From G963665545 sp963665545 (lineage in GTDB: Bacteria > Pseudomonadota > Gammaproteobacteria > Xanthomonadales > SZUA-36), in NCBI GenBank assembly GCA_963665545.2, contig CAXXKZ010000007.1, positions 496,001 to 560,000 of the forward strand: a stretch of DNA of 64,000 nt. Direction: 5' to 3'. Position 1 is the stretch's first letter. The number at the start of each line of letters is the position of its first letter. Positions 17,656-28,308 of this stretch are shown piece after piece. The notes under the pieces were generated by a model, which was not told the DNA's origin, made no database searches, and worked only from the letters and a program-made list of their open reading frames with translations. The position numbers were made by a program, and so were the translations under genes.

Positions 17656-18309
17656 TTATGCCCTGCCTTTTTGGCTCAGGCTGGTTAAATATCGATGGGC
17701 AAAGTCCGCCAGCTCGATGCTAAATGCCTCGCCGTCGTGCAATGACTTCAGGTCGGTCTCAGAGTGCAGCAAAGGGCCCAGCAGCATCAGGTTGAAGAAA
17801 TTGGAGATCGTTGCCGCCGACTCATCGAGTTCCTCGCGCTTGATTTCATCTTCGAATCGGGCGAGGAATGACCTGAATCCCCGGAAAGCGGCCTTTTGCA
17901 TGCGGTTCCAGGTCGGGCCGACAAGATCAGGCTTAAGGCGGGAATACAGGTACGCGGGCCGCATGATGTAGCCCATCGCATCGACCTGCCGCCAGGCGGA
18001 ATCACCGATCATCATCAGGGCCTCATACAGACTTGCCGCCTGATCGAGATGGACCATTCCTGCCTCGCTAGCCGTCCATTGCTTCACCCGCAACAGGTAC
18101 AGTTCTATCAATATCGATATGGCGGCGTCTTTGCGGTTGAAGCGCTGATAGATGGTAGCCGGGGACACACCCGCCGTTGATGCGATCTCGGAGATCGTGA
18201 TCTGATCAAACGGTTTTTCGCGCAACAATGTATCGAGGGCATTGATCAGGCGATCACGCTTTTCCTGCGATCTTTGCTGGAGAACAGGTGTGGCGCCCAT
18301 CGCAGACAT
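17656..18309 (-). CDS. TetR family transcriptional regulator
   Basis: 217 residues with a typical N-terminal TetR helix-turn-helix (RDRLINALDTLLREKPFDQITISEIASTAGVSPATIYQRFNRKDA) and a divergent helical ligand domain. It heads a two-gene operon with the membrane hydrolase. A palindrome 21 bp upstream of the start suggests autoregulation. Confidence 0.85.
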   Translation of the reverse strand: MSAMGATPVLQQRSQEKRDRLINALDTLLREKPFDQITISEIASTAGVSPATIYQRFNRKDAAISILIELYLLRVKQWTASEAGMVHLDQAASLYEALMMIGDSAWRQVDAMGYIMRPAYLYSRLKPDLVGPTWNRMQKAAFRGFRSFLARFEDEIKREELDESAATISNFFNLMLLGPLLHSETDLKSLHDGEAFSIELADFAHRYLTSLSQKGRA

Positions 18310-18330
18310 TATTTTGCTCTAAATATAAAC

Positions 18331-18345
18331 ATGAATCATATTCAT
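18331..18345. promoter_or_regulatory. TetR operator candidate
   Basis: ATGAAT-CAT-ATTCAT is a perfect 6-bp inverted repeat with a 3-bp spacer, in an AT-rich promoter region directly upstream of the tetR start. Its spacing and symmetry fit a TetR-family operator. Confidence 0.45.
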
Positions 18346-18419
18346 ATATGGAAACAAATTAAAAGTCAACAATTTCCGGGCAGCCGCAGGGGGCAGCCGA
18401 GCAAAACGAGACGCCTTGA

Positions 18420-21144
18420 TCAGGCTTCGAAATCGCTGCCAAAGATGTAGTCGTTGTCTTCCTCGTTGCTGACGTCGACATCGTCTGCATCCATGCCGCT
18501 GTAATTTGAGTCGCCGCTGCTGGCGGGGTCGGTCAAGATGGAATAGGCAACTGTGCCATCACTTTCCGCATCTGGTTGGCCGGTGACGGTCACCTCCCTG
18601 GTCGTATCCCAGTTCCCGGCGTTAAAGGTCACGCTGGTGGGCGCTACCGTGCCTTCGGTGGTGTCACTGCTGCTCAGCGCAATAGTGACATCGGCGGTGG
18701 GCTCGGAATCCAGCACGATGGTGAATGTCGCCGTTTTCCCGGCCTCGTTCGTCGGGCCCGAAATCACGGATACAGAAATACCGGCCGAATCGTCATCCTG
18801 GTTGGAAACAGAGACATTGCCGGCATTCATTCCGCTGTAATTTCCATCGCCGCTGGTCGCCGGATCGGTGATGATGCTGTAGTTGCGGTCATTGTCGTCG
18901 ATGTCATCGTCGACGCCGGTAACGGTGATGGTCTTGGCGCTGTCCCAATCGCCGCTGTCAAACGTCACGCTGGTGGGCGACGGCGTACCCTCGCTGCTTT
19001 CGCTGCTGCTCAGGTCTATCGTTACATCGTTCGTGGGCTCTGAATCGAGCACGATGGTGAATGTCGCGGTGCCGCCTGCCTCCGTGGTGTCCCCGGATAT
19101 CGACGACACACTGATGCCCGCGTCATCGTCGTCCTGGTTGGTGATCGAGACATTGTCTGCGCTCATACCCGTATACTTGCCGTCGCTGCTGACGGCGGGG
19201 TCAGTGATGATGCTGTAGCTGGCGTTGCCGTCGTCGATGTCATCGTCTTCGCCGGTGACGGTAATCGTGACGGCGTCGCCCCAGTTGCCACTGTCAAAAG
19301 TCACGCTGGTCAGCGATGGTGAACCTTCATCGCTATCGCTGGTACTCAGTCCGATTGTGACGTCGGCGGTGGGTTCGGAATTGAGCACAATGGTGAAGGT
19401 CGCCGTTCCGCCGGCCTCGGTGGTGTCGCCGGAGATGCCGGACACCAGAATGTCCACGGTATCGTTGTCCTGGTTGAAGACGGTGACATTGGCCGGATTT
19501 TCACCGTTGTAGTCGCTGTCGCCGCTGACGGCCGGAGCGGTAATGATGATGTAGCCCATATTTTCGTCGTCGATGTCGTCATTGACCCCGGTCACCGTGA
19601 CTGGTTTGGGTGTGCTCCAGTCTCCTGTTGTGAACGAGACAGTTGCCGGTAAAACGGTTCCCTCGCTGGTGTCGCTGCTGCTGATGCCTATGCTTACACT
19701 CGCGCTGGGTTGGGCGTCCAGCACGATCGTAAATGACGCCGTACCGCCGGCTTCGGTGGTATCGCCGGATATGGCGGACACCGTGATACCCGGTGAATTC
19801 GAATTCGTCACCGTGGTGTTGTCACTGGCGCTGGACGAGGAAGTGTTTGAAATATTTGTGGGCATGTTCAGCGTCAGGGAATTGGTCAGCGTGCCGCTGA
19901 ACGCAGCGCTGATGGTGGCATTTATAGTGAACGTAACCATACCACCCAGTGGTATGAAGACGGTCGTATTGACGGCGCCTGAACCGCTGGCTGATCCACA
20001 ACTGGCGCTGGCGCTGCCGACGCAATTCCAGCTTTTGGCGGACAGACCTGGTGGCGTGGCGCTGGTGACGACCGTGTTTGCCAGAGAGATTTCACCCGGG
20101 CCGTTATTGCTTACGCTTGCAACATATGTCGTGGCGGATCCTGCAGCGATCGTGGATTGGTTATCCGTCATTGTCAGCGCCATCTCGAGCATTTCTTGCC
20201 CACCTATATCCAGCATCAGGTGGTTGGTTAGCAGTTGCTGATTCACCTGCGTAGCGGACGGTTCCATGATTTCATTGGGCGAGAGTACAGTGTCCCAGTG
20301 GGCGATCGAGGACCCACCCTCGAAGGGATGGCGCATACATCCGCGGCCGTCCGCTGGTGCCGTGACGGCCGCTGGTTAGCAAGGCTGCAACATTGGCCAC
20401 TGCGGCGCCACTCCACGTCAGGTTGCCAGTGTCAGTGAAGGAAGCGAGCCGACCTGCATCGGTCAGGTTGTCCCACAAGGTGGGCGTTGGGGTCTCGTCT
20501 ATCAAGAAACGCGAGTAATGATCGGACAGGTCCAATATCCGTGAGCCGTCCGATCCGACGAAATCCAGAAAGCCCAGCCCGTGGCCAATTTCGTGCAGCA
20601 CGGTGTCGGTAAACGCCAGTGTCCCTGGCGGGTTCGTCACGCCAATGACATACGACCAGCCCAGTCCGGCGAGACAGCCGGGCGTGCCGATATCCTTGTT
20701 GAAGCTGGCGCCAATCTCTGCGGTTCCGGGGTTGCCGTCATCGCCCTCCAAGGCGTTACGCAGCGCCTGCGGGAACCAGGTATTCGTCACCGGCGCCGAC
20801 GGGAAGTTGTCAAAAATATTTCCGCCTGGGCCTGCTGATCCAAGAATTGCGCTGTTGTTGCTGCAGTCCAGGTGGGGCATTGATGCATCAATTGTAATGG
20901 TGACCGAACTGATGAGAATCGCTGCCCATTGGTCGGCTGCCGCCTGGAAGGAGGCCAATCGCTGCGCCCCCAGTGTCGTGGCCGGGTTGCCCGTCACGGG
21001 CGCCACAACCGTTGCGTCATCAAATCCCGACCCTGAACCGGCGTCTAGGTTATTGACCACGATGTTGGCAGCGTGCGCAGACTAAATCAGGCCAAGGCAA
21101 ATAACCGCCCAGATTTTGACTATGTAACGAACTCTATACAACAC
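18420..21144 (-). pseudogene. Secreted metalloprotease with DUF11-like and Calx-beta-like repeats, broken twice
   Basis: The gene starts at a GTG at 21144 behind AAGGAAGGGG. It encodes a signal peptide (YIVKIWAVICLGLI) cut by an in-frame TAG at 21084-21082, then continues SAHAANIVVNNLDAG. Next comes a metalloprotease region with the zinc motif HEIGHGLGFLD. Near 20325 the frame slips after RMYAP and resumes as PFEGGSSIAHWD. The rest is a DUF11-like domain and about four to five Calx-beta-like repeats (SGDTTEAGGTATFTIVLDSEP). It ends DYIFGSDFEA, an IFxxxFE-type tail common on exported proteins of this group. Restored, it would be about 900 residues, exported and calcium-binding. Confidence 0.75.
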
Positions 21145-21183
21145 GTTTCCCCTTCCTTGGGTCTGCGCTGGAATTTCAATCGC

Positions 21184-21612
21184 TCATTGATGGTTCGATT
21201 TGTGACTGCTGTTGGCTGTTGCGTCGTTGCCCAGCGGTGCGTGACAGGTCACCAGTTTGCCGTCAATAATTTCCGCACGTAGTTCTCGCTGGAAACGGTC
21301 ACCCACGTCTGCAACCATTTCACCATTGGGCCTGGTGGTGATCTTGACCTCGCTGAGGTTCTTTCTGGCGTTGGCGGAATCTGGGCCGTCAAGCGCCTGA
21401 TCATCCGGCGGCGCGCTGGTCAATTCGCCCGTTTCCGGGTCGACAAAGGCGCGCAGTCCCTGGTCCGCTACCGGGGGCGAGATCTGCTCGGTGTTATTCT
21501 CCTCAGGAGAGACAGATGGGCAGGTGCCACCACGCGCCAGTGTCGGCGCGATGACCAATACCGCGGCAAGAATCCAACAATATAGCAATGATTTATAGCC
21601 CTGAACTTCCAT
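21184..21612 (-). CDS. Secreted hypothetical protein
   Basis: About 142 residues starting at the ATG at 21612 behind AAGGATG. It has a signal peptide (SLLYCWILAAVLVIAPTLARG) and then a short hydrophilic domain including GLRAFVDPETGELTSAPP, a phrase I associate with small exported proteins encoded next to surface proteases. It lies just upstream of the metalloprotease gene on the same strand, so the two are likely co-transcribed. No function assigned. Confidence 0.6.
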   Translation of the reverse strand: MEVQGYKSLLYCWILAAVLVIAPTLARGGTCPSVSPEENNTEQISPPVADQGLRAFVDPETGELTSAPPDDQALDGPDSANARKNLSEVKITTRPNGEMVADVGDRFQRELRAEIIDGKLVTCHAPLGNDATANSSHKSNHQ

Positions 21613-21732
21613 ATCTTCATCCTTGAATGGCACGAATTTCACTCTGTGAAGTAAAATTGTAAAGAAAAGCAATGACTTTTGCAATTTTTCGTATGCTATT
21701 CCGAGTATCTGAAAACCGCCAAAATACTGAAT

Positions 21733-22594
21733 TCATACATCCAGCAACAAGTATTGGCGTTCCCAGGAACTGATGACTTTGTTGAACGCCTCAAATTCTT
21801 CCTGTTTTACGGCTCGATAAGCCTTTACGAAGTCGCTGCCCAAAACTTCATGCATTTCCTCGTGCTTGTCCAGCAAGCGCAAGGCTTCCTCCAGGTTTCT
21901 GGCTACGGTTATTTCTTCATCGTAGGCGCGCCCCTCGTGCGGTTTTGAGGCGTCAATCTTGTTCTTCATCCCCAGGTATCCGCAGGCCAGCGACACGGCC
22001 AGCGCCAGGTAAGGGTTTGCATCGACACCGGGAAACCGGTTTTCCACGCGCCGGGCAATCGGTCCACTGTCGGGAACCCGTATGCCGGTGGTTCGGTTTT
22101 CAAAACCCCAATGGAGATTGATGGGGGCAGATACATCGGGGGTGAAGCGGCGGTAAGAATTGACGCTGGGGGCGAAAAACGAAATGGCGCTGGGTATGTA
22201 GGCTTGCAATCCACCGATAAAGTGGCGAAAAAGTGGATGTTCGCTGCCGTCGGGGTTGGAAAATATGTTGGCGCCGGTTTCAATGTCGATAATGCTTTGA
22301 TGAATATGCAGGGCGCTACCCGGTTCCTGCTCCATCGGTTTGGCCATGAACGTAGCAAAAACGCCGTGGCGTATGGCGGTCTCCCGAACGGTTCGCTTGA
22401 ATACAAAAACCTGGTCCGCCAGTTCCAGGGCATTGCCATGCAGGAAGTTGACTTCCATCTGTGCCACGCCGGATTCGTGGATCAGTGAATCCACGTCCAG
22501 TTTCTGGATTTCGCAGAAATCGTACATCTCCTCGATCAGGGGTTCGAACTCATTGACTGCGTCGATACTGTACGACTGTCTGCCGGCTTCGCGA
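21733..22594 (-). pseudogene. Glutamine synthetase family protein, 5' end removed by IS256
   Basis: The remaining 287 residues are the C-terminal two-thirds of a glutamine synthetase fold enzyme. They include QMEVNFLHGNALELADQ for metal ligands, GSALHIHQSI, NSYRRFTPDVSAPIN, the Arg in ENRTTGIRVPDS and NPYLALAVSLACGYLG. The sequence is closest in style to gamma-glutamylputrescine synthetase-like proteins (PuuA class). The frame enters from the IS256 left end at about 22594. About 150-160 N-terminal residues and the promoter are missing, so it is not functional as a normal enzyme. Confidence 0.8.
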
Positions 22595-23979
22595 GAGTTA
22601 TGATCGAATCTGGTGTTTGAGCAGTTGAAAAAAAGCGGCGTATCTGGTTGATTTGTTGTTACCAAACTTCAAAGCAACCAAAGGAGATACGCCACTATGA
22701 ACAAGAATAATGTTATTGAACTGGAACGTCGAGCAATCAGTGCCGATCCGTTGACCGAATTGCTCAAAGAAGGCGCCCGGAAGCTGCTCGCCGAAGCGGT
22801 GGAAAGTGAAGTCCAGGAGCTGCTGGCCAAGTATCAGGATTGGCGTACCGAATCAGGTCATGCCGGTGTGGTGCGCAACGGTTACCTGCCAGAACGTGAG
22901 TTGCAGACCGGCCTGGGACCGATCCGGGTGAGAATTCCCAAGGTGCGCTCGAAGACCGGTGAAGCAGTGAGTTTTCAGTCGGTGCTGGTGCCGCCATATG
23001 TGCGCAAGACAGCGACTTTCGAGGCAGCCATTCCGTGGTTGTACCTCAAAGGGGTATCCAGCGGTGAGATGGCTGAGGCGTTGCGGGTACTGGTGGGCCC
23101 GCAGGCACAGGGTCTGTCGGCCAGCACGGTATCCCGCCTGAAACAGGTATGGGCGGAGGAATATCGAGCGTGGAGCCAGCGTCGCCTGGGACAGGACCGG
23201 TGGGTGTATGTCTGGGCTGATGGTGTCTACAGTGGGCTGCGGGCGGAGGATGCCAAGCTCTGCGCGCTGGTGATCATTGGTGTCAATGAACGCGGCGAAA
23301 AACATTTTCTGGCGATTGAGGACGGGGTGCGAGAATCGACTCAGAGTTGGCGTGAGGTGTTGCTGAATCTGAAGTCGCGCGGCATGAGCGCCCCACAACT
23401 GGCGATTGGTGATGGTGCGATGGGTTTTTGGGCGGCGCTGGATGAAATCTTTCCGGCCAGCCGCCAGCAACGCTGCTGGATGCACAAGACCATGAATGTA
23501 CTGAATTGTTTGCCGAAATCCGCACAACCCAAAGCCAAGCAGGCCCTGCACGCCATCTGGCAGGCGGAAACCAAGGATGATGCAAACAAGGCGTTTGATT
23601 TGTTTATTGAGATCTTTGAGGCGAAATACCCGAAAGCGACGAGCTGTTTGCTCAAGGATCGGGATGAACTGTTGGCATTTTATGATTTTCCGGCCCAACA
23701 CTGGCAGAGCATCCGGACCAGCAACCCGATTGAATCCACCTTTGCCACCATCCGCCACCGGACCAAAAGATCCAAAGGTTGTCTGACGCGCAATGGCATG
23801 TTGCATATGATGTTCAAATTGAGCCAGTGTGCGGAAAAGAAATGGCGCCGGCTACGCGGCTTTGATTACCTGGCCAAGGTGATTACGGGGGTGAAATTCA
23901 AAGATGGGATCGAGGTAAAAGAGATTGATCAGGTCGCCGCTTGAATCAAATGGCTAAACACCAGATTTGACAATAGCTC
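22595..23979 (+). mobile_element. IS256-family insertion sequence
   Basis: An element of about 1385 bp with imperfect terminal inverted repeats. The left end contains aatctggtgtttgagc from 22607 and the right end is its inverse around 23950-23967. Similarity extends outwards to GAG/CTC. It encodes one transposase. The 8 bp outside the two ends (cttcgcga and aaatttga) do not match, so there is no target duplication. The flanking genes are unrelated truncated genes, which points to an IS-mediated rearrangement. Confidence 0.75.
22697..23944 (+). CDS. IS256-family transposase
   Basis: 415 residues, full length. DDE-type mutator-like transposase with D in VWADGVYSG, D in LAIGDGAMGFW and E in TSNPIESTFATIRHRT, plus the conserved CWMHKTMNVLNCLPK. 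The start follows AAAGGAGATACGCC. No frame breaks are seen, so it is probably active. Confidence 0.92.
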   Translation: MNKNNVIELERRAISADPLTELLKEGARKLLAEAVESEVQELLAKYQDWRTESGHAGVVRNGYLPERELQTGLGPIRVRIPKVRSKTGEAVSFQSVLVPPYVRKTATFEAAIPWLYLKGVSSGEMAEALRVLVGPQAQGLSASTVSRLKQVWAEEYRAWSQRRLGQDRWVYVWADGVYSGLRAEDAKLCALVIIGVNERGEKHFLAIEDGVRESTQSWREVLLNLKSRGMSAPQLAIGDGAMGFWAALDEIFPASRQQRCWMHKTMNVLNCLPKSAQPKAKQALHAIWQAETKDDANKAFDLFIEIFEAKYPKATSCLLKDRDELLAFYDFPAQHWQSIRTSNPIESTFATIRHRTKRSKGCLTRNGMLHMMFKLSQCAEKKWRRLRGFDYLAKVITGVKFKDGIEVKEIDQVAA

Positions 23980-26245
23980 AAATTTGACGGCTACCGGTAC
24001 AGTGCGGGAATACACCGCCCTGTGGTCGCCCGATGGTCAGCAGATTGCCTGGATAGCTGAATCTGACGGCAGCCAGGAAGTGGTGGTGACCAGCCAGACC
24101 GGGGAAGGGGAGGCCAGGTGTTATCCACTGGGCAGCCATTTTTAATTCCTGTCGGAGTGGACAGGCGGGGAATCACCCCGGCTGGTGTACCTGGACAATC
24201 ATCTCGGCATCCACGCCCTCGATCTGGATTCGGGCCAAACCAGTCATATTGCCACCAGCGCCCGGCGTGACAGCATTGAGACGGCAGTTTCTCCAGATGG
24301 GCGCTGGTTGGCCCTCACGCTGGAGCAACCCAATTTCCATCGTGACCTGGTACTGCACGATTTTGAGTCTGGCCGCAATACTACTGTCACCGATGGACTG
24401 GCCGATGTGGCCTCCCCGGCCTTCAGCCCCGATGGCAAGTACCTGTATTTTGCCGCCTCCACCAACTCCGGCCCGACCCAGGTGGGCCTGAACATGACCA
24501 GCCAGGAACGTCCGTACCGGGCTGCGATTTACGGACTGGTGCTGGCTGCTGATGGCAAATCCCCCCTATTGCCCAAAACTGGCGATGAGGAAGCGCAGAG
24601 CAGCCCAGACGAGGAGGCTGACAATGGGAAGAAAGACGAGGACAAGAAGGATGAGAATGACGACTCGGCCTCAAAGACCACGCGTATCGACCTCGAAGGC
24701 CTGGGACTCAGAGTAGTTGCACTGCCGGTATCGGAGAGCAGTTACGGCAATTTGGGGGTGGGTAAGGACGGCAGCCTGTTTTACGTCCGCTACGTTCAGC
24801 CCGGCGCCAGCACACCCGCGCCCGGTGGTAATGCAGCGGATGGCAACCGCCTGATGCGATTCAATTTTGACAAGCAGGAAGAAAAATCACCGCTGGGCGG
24901 TGTCAACAGTTTCTCGATCAGCAGTGACGGCGCCCACATGATCATCGGCAAGTCCGACGGCACGCTGATGACGGCTGAGATAGCCGATGAAATCAAACCT
25001 GAGGCGCTGAAACTCGAGGGCGTAAAAGTGCTGGTCGATCCACAAGAGGAGTGGGCCCAGATATTCGACGAGGCCTGGCGCATGGAAAAGGAATACTTTT
25101 ATGCGCCAACCATGCACGGCCTGGACTGGGACGCAGTATATGAGCAATACCGGCCCCTGGTCGCCCATGTCGGGCGGCGTGAGGACCTCAATGCCCTGCT
25201 GGTCGAGATGATTGCCGAAATGCAGGTGGGTCACAATCGGGTTGCTGGTGGCGACGTATATTTGGCCAGTGGTACCCATACCGGCCTGTTGGGTGCAAAT
25301 TTTGAAATCGACCAGGGCCGCTATCGATTGGCCCGGATTTATTCCGGTGAGTCATGGAATCCCTTCATCCCGGCCCCGCTGGCGACTCCGGGCAATGAAG
25401 CCAAAGCGGGTGAGTATATTCTCGCGATCAACGGCAGTGAATTGACGGCCGGGGACAACATTTTTGCCCATCTCGAGGGAACGGTCGGCCAGCAGCTTAC
25501 GCTGCGCGTTGGGCCCGATGCCCGGGGCAAAGACGCCCGTGACATCATGGTCCAACCCATCGACGGAGAGCGCGCATTACGGCTGTGGTCGTGGATCGAA
25601 GGCAATCGGCGATTGGTCGATCAGGCCACCGATGGCCGGGTGGGATACATTTATTTGCCCAATACCGCAGGCGCCGGTTACACATTCTTCAACCGGATGT
25701 TTTTCGCCCAGGTCGACAAGGAAGCACTAATCGTTGACGAGCACTCCAATGGTGGAGGGCAGGCCGCCAACTACATTATCGAGGTGCTGGGTCGTCGACA
25801 CCTGTCAGGCTGGGCAGACCGCAATGGCCTGATCTTCAATACCCCCGCGGGCGCTGTCCACGGGCCTAAAGTCATGTTGATTGACCAGGATGCGGGATCG
25901 GGCGGCGACTATTTGCCGCATACCTTCCGCTACGCCGGCATTGGTAAGTTGATCGGCACCCGGACCTGGGGTGGTCTCATCGGCATCTCGACCAATCCGC
26001 AGTTGATGGATGGCGGCTTCCTTGCGGTACCCTATTTCAGGTTTTTTGATCCGCAGGGCAACTGGTCGGTGGAAAATGAAGGCGTCGCGCCCGACATTGA
26101 AGTTGCGCTCGACCCGATCGCCAGCAATCGGGGTCAGGACAGCCAGCTCAACGCTGCCATCAGCGAAGTCATGAGCCAACTCGAGACCTATGAGAGTGAG
26201 GTGCCGAGCACTGCACCGCCCCTACCTACAGAACCCGGGGAGTAA
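23980..26245 (+). pseudogene. Tricorn-like S41 peptidase, 5' truncated and with an in-frame TAA
   Basis: The frame starts at the right edge of IS256 (NLTATGTVREYTALWSPDGQQIAWIAES), a beta-propeller blade of tricorn protease. An in-frame TAA at 24143-24145 is followed in the same frame by LSEWTGGESPRLVYLDN. It then reads through propeller blades, an acidic Lys/Asp-rich loop, the C1 domain and a PDZ domain. The S41 core follows, with the nucleophile Ser in DQDAGSGGDYLPHTFR. About 750 residues remain of some 1050-1100, so the first propeller half is lost. It is not a functional protease as it stands. The TAA could be a second lesion or an error. Confidence 0.8.
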
Positions 26246-26340
26246 CGCGAATCGTGCTAGACTAATCGGCGGCCTCAGCGACCCAGTAAATCCCATAGCG
26301 GCGGGGGTTACGGGCGCTGATGTAAGCGAGGAGCTAAGTC

Positions 26341-27015
26341 ATGGCTGTAGAACAGATGCGAAAAACCCGCGCGTGGATTTTCAGTGCAGGGCTCGCCCTG
26401 ACGGTTCTTGTAATATTGTATTTTGGCGACCAATACCCACCGGATGAAACTCAGACTTCCGGGTCAATCGTGCCCGCAGAGCGCTATCAGGCCTATGAGC
26501 CTGCAGAATCTGATTTCCTGCCCGAAAAGGAAGAGATCGCGCGGTTCATGCACACCGATGCCTAAGAGATTCTGGTCCAGAATCCCGAGCTACTTGACGT
26601 ACTCGCCAGCGAGAACTTGTTGCGTGTCCTGGCCGTAGCTGAGGTGCGCAATGCCTTTGCCAATGCTCAGTTGATGCAGGCCTTGGCTAACGACGAAATT
26701 CGCGAGGCTTTTGGAAATGCCGAATTTCGTCTTGCACTGGTTAACGAGCAGGTGCGCGCAGGCATTGAGAGCGATCAGTTGCGGGCATTGTTTGCCAGTG
26801 ATCAGGTTCGGCAACTGCTGGCCAACGATTCGATACTCAGGTTTTTCACGAACGAGCAATTCCGCCATTTCCTGGCCAATGACGAGTTGCGCGTGGCCTT
26901 GGGGAATCCCGCTTTTCGCAGCCTCCTGGCGAATGACCAGTTCCGTAGCGCAATGTCCAGCAGCCGGTTTCGCAGCGCACTGGCGTTAAACCATTTCCGT
27001 AGCACGATGCGCTAA
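26341..27015 (+). pseudogene. Membrane-anchored protein of 9-residue tandem repeats, with an in-frame TAA
   Basis: Starts at ATG 26341 behind GAGGAG. One N-terminal membrane anchor (AWIFSAGLALTVLVILYFG) is followed by an acidic linker and then tandem 9-residue repeats, roughly x-[LVF]-R-x-[AL]-[LF]-x-N-[DE], for example QVRQLLAND, QFRHFLAND and AFRSLLAND. The register runs from 26533 to 27012, about 17 units. A TAA at 26563-26565 sits at position 2 of the second unit, where the consensus is hydrophobic, so a TTA (Leu) to TAA change explains it. The repeats loosely recall the helical STI1/ubiquilin-type NP.. motifs. I do not recognise the family. Confidence 0.65.
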
Positions 27016-27076
27016 GGAGCCGCAGGCGACCCGCCGGCCCCGGTTGGGTAAGTCGAGCAATGCGAGACTCCTTTGT
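27016..27076 (+). repeat. Dispersed repeat family B, copy 1
   Basis: Begins immediately after the stop of the 9-residue-repeat gene: GGAGCCGCAGGCGACCCG, then GGTTGGGTAAGTCGAGCAA and GCGAGACTCCTTTGT. Nearly the same sequence recurs at 42424-42566, and a partial inverted copy lies at 49833-49863. Confidence 0.7.
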
Positions 27077-27111
27077 CGGCTGGTTAAATTAGCGGCGCAC
27101 CCGCCTGCAGA

Positions 27112-28308
27112 TCACACAAGCGGCCAGACCATGTGCATGGATTTTGGTTGACGAAACTCATAGCCGCGAGGTGTTGCCGGACGGGCCGGGTCAATTGCGA
27201 GCGCAGGTAAACGGTCCAGCAAGGATTCCACAGCGATCCGAGCCTCCAGCTTGGCCAGATTCGAACCCAGGCAGTGATGCTCGCCCATGGCGAATCCGAG
27301 GTGACGTTTTAGCCTGGGCCGGTCAATATCGAATATGTCAGGGTTTTCGAATACCAAAGGGTCATGATTGGCCGAGGCCAGCATGCAGTTTACGGTATCG
27401 CCTTTGCGGAATGTAAAATCCCCGATAGTGACCTGGCGCGTGACATGCCGTGTTGCCGACTGCACGGGTGACAGCCAACGCATCACTTCTTCGAGTACTC
27501 GTGGCATTAGAGAAGCGTCTGCCTTGACACGGTCCAGCACTGTTGGATGAAGCAGCAGGGAATACACGGTATTCATAATCAGTGCCTCGACAGTGGAAAT
27601 GCCACCGAAGAAAATCAACAGTGCATTGCGGCGAATCTCCGCGTCACTCAGCGGTCGGCCCACCGTCGCATGCAACATGACTTCCAATAAAGTGCCGTCG
27701 TGTGAATTGCGATGCTCATCAATATGCGCTTGCATGTAATGGTGAAATTTGCGCACATTGTGGTGTGCTGCATGGCGAATGTCAGCGTCCCAGGTGAAGT
27801 TTGCCAGCGCCGCTTCAAAGGAGTCATACCATTGCCGAAGAATGTGCTCGTCTTTGGCGGGCAGACCGAACAGGCTCAACATCGACAGGATCGGCAAGCG
27901 GCTGGCGAAGGCGGATCTCAGCTCCACGTTACCGTCATTTGCGAAACCATCGATCAATTCATTGACGTGTATGCGTATGGCGTCATCCATCAACTGGCGG
28001 ATAGACGCGGGCGTGAAGCTTGATCGCAGCTTGTTTTTAAACAGGTCATGCAGCGGGCCTTCAGTGCTTAGCATCTGCTCGCCAAATGTGTCCATGATCA
28101 GTGAATGTTCAGTGCCCGTAATAAAGGATTCTGAATCGCTGAGTATGGCCTGCACATCACTGTAACGGGTCACCAGGTAATGCCCGAAGGAGTCCAGCCA
28201 GGTGACTGGTTCATGCTGGCGCAGATCACGATACAGGGGGTAGGGGTTGGCATCAAAGGCTTCTACGGTCAGGCCGTTGCCGAGGGGAAATTGATGGGTG
28301 GCAGTCAT
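27112..28308 (-). CDS. Cytochrome P450
   Basis: About 398 residues starting at the ATG at 28308 behind GGAGACC. The haem ligand is C346 in GFAMGEHHCLGSN, and the K-helix ExxR is E274-R277. The I-helix oxygen-activation motif reads GGIST (235-239), so the acid before the Thr is replaced by Ser. Soluble bacterial class I architecture, needing external ferredoxin and reductase, none of which is adjacent. It lies divergent from the Lrp gene. Substrate unknown. Confidence 0.9.
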   Translation of the reverse strand: MTATHQFPLGNGLTVEAFDANPYPLYRDLRQHEPVTWLDSFGHYLVTRYSDVQAILSDSESFITGTEHSLIMDTFGEQMLSTEGPLHDLFKNKLRSSFTPASIRQLMDDAIRIHVNELIDGFANDGNVELRSAFASRLPILSMLSLFGLPAKDEHILRQWYDSFEAALANFTWDADIRHAAHHNVRKFHHYMQAHIDEHRNSHDGTLLEVMLHATVGRPLSDAEIRRNALLIFFGGISTVEALIMNTVYSLLLHPTVLDRVKADASLMPRVLEEVMRWLSPVQSATRHVTRQVTIGDFTFRKGDTVNCMLASANHDPLVFENPDIFDIDRPRLKRHLGFAMGEHHCLGSNLAKLEARIAVESLLDRLPALAIDPARPATPRGYEFRQPKSMHMVWPLV

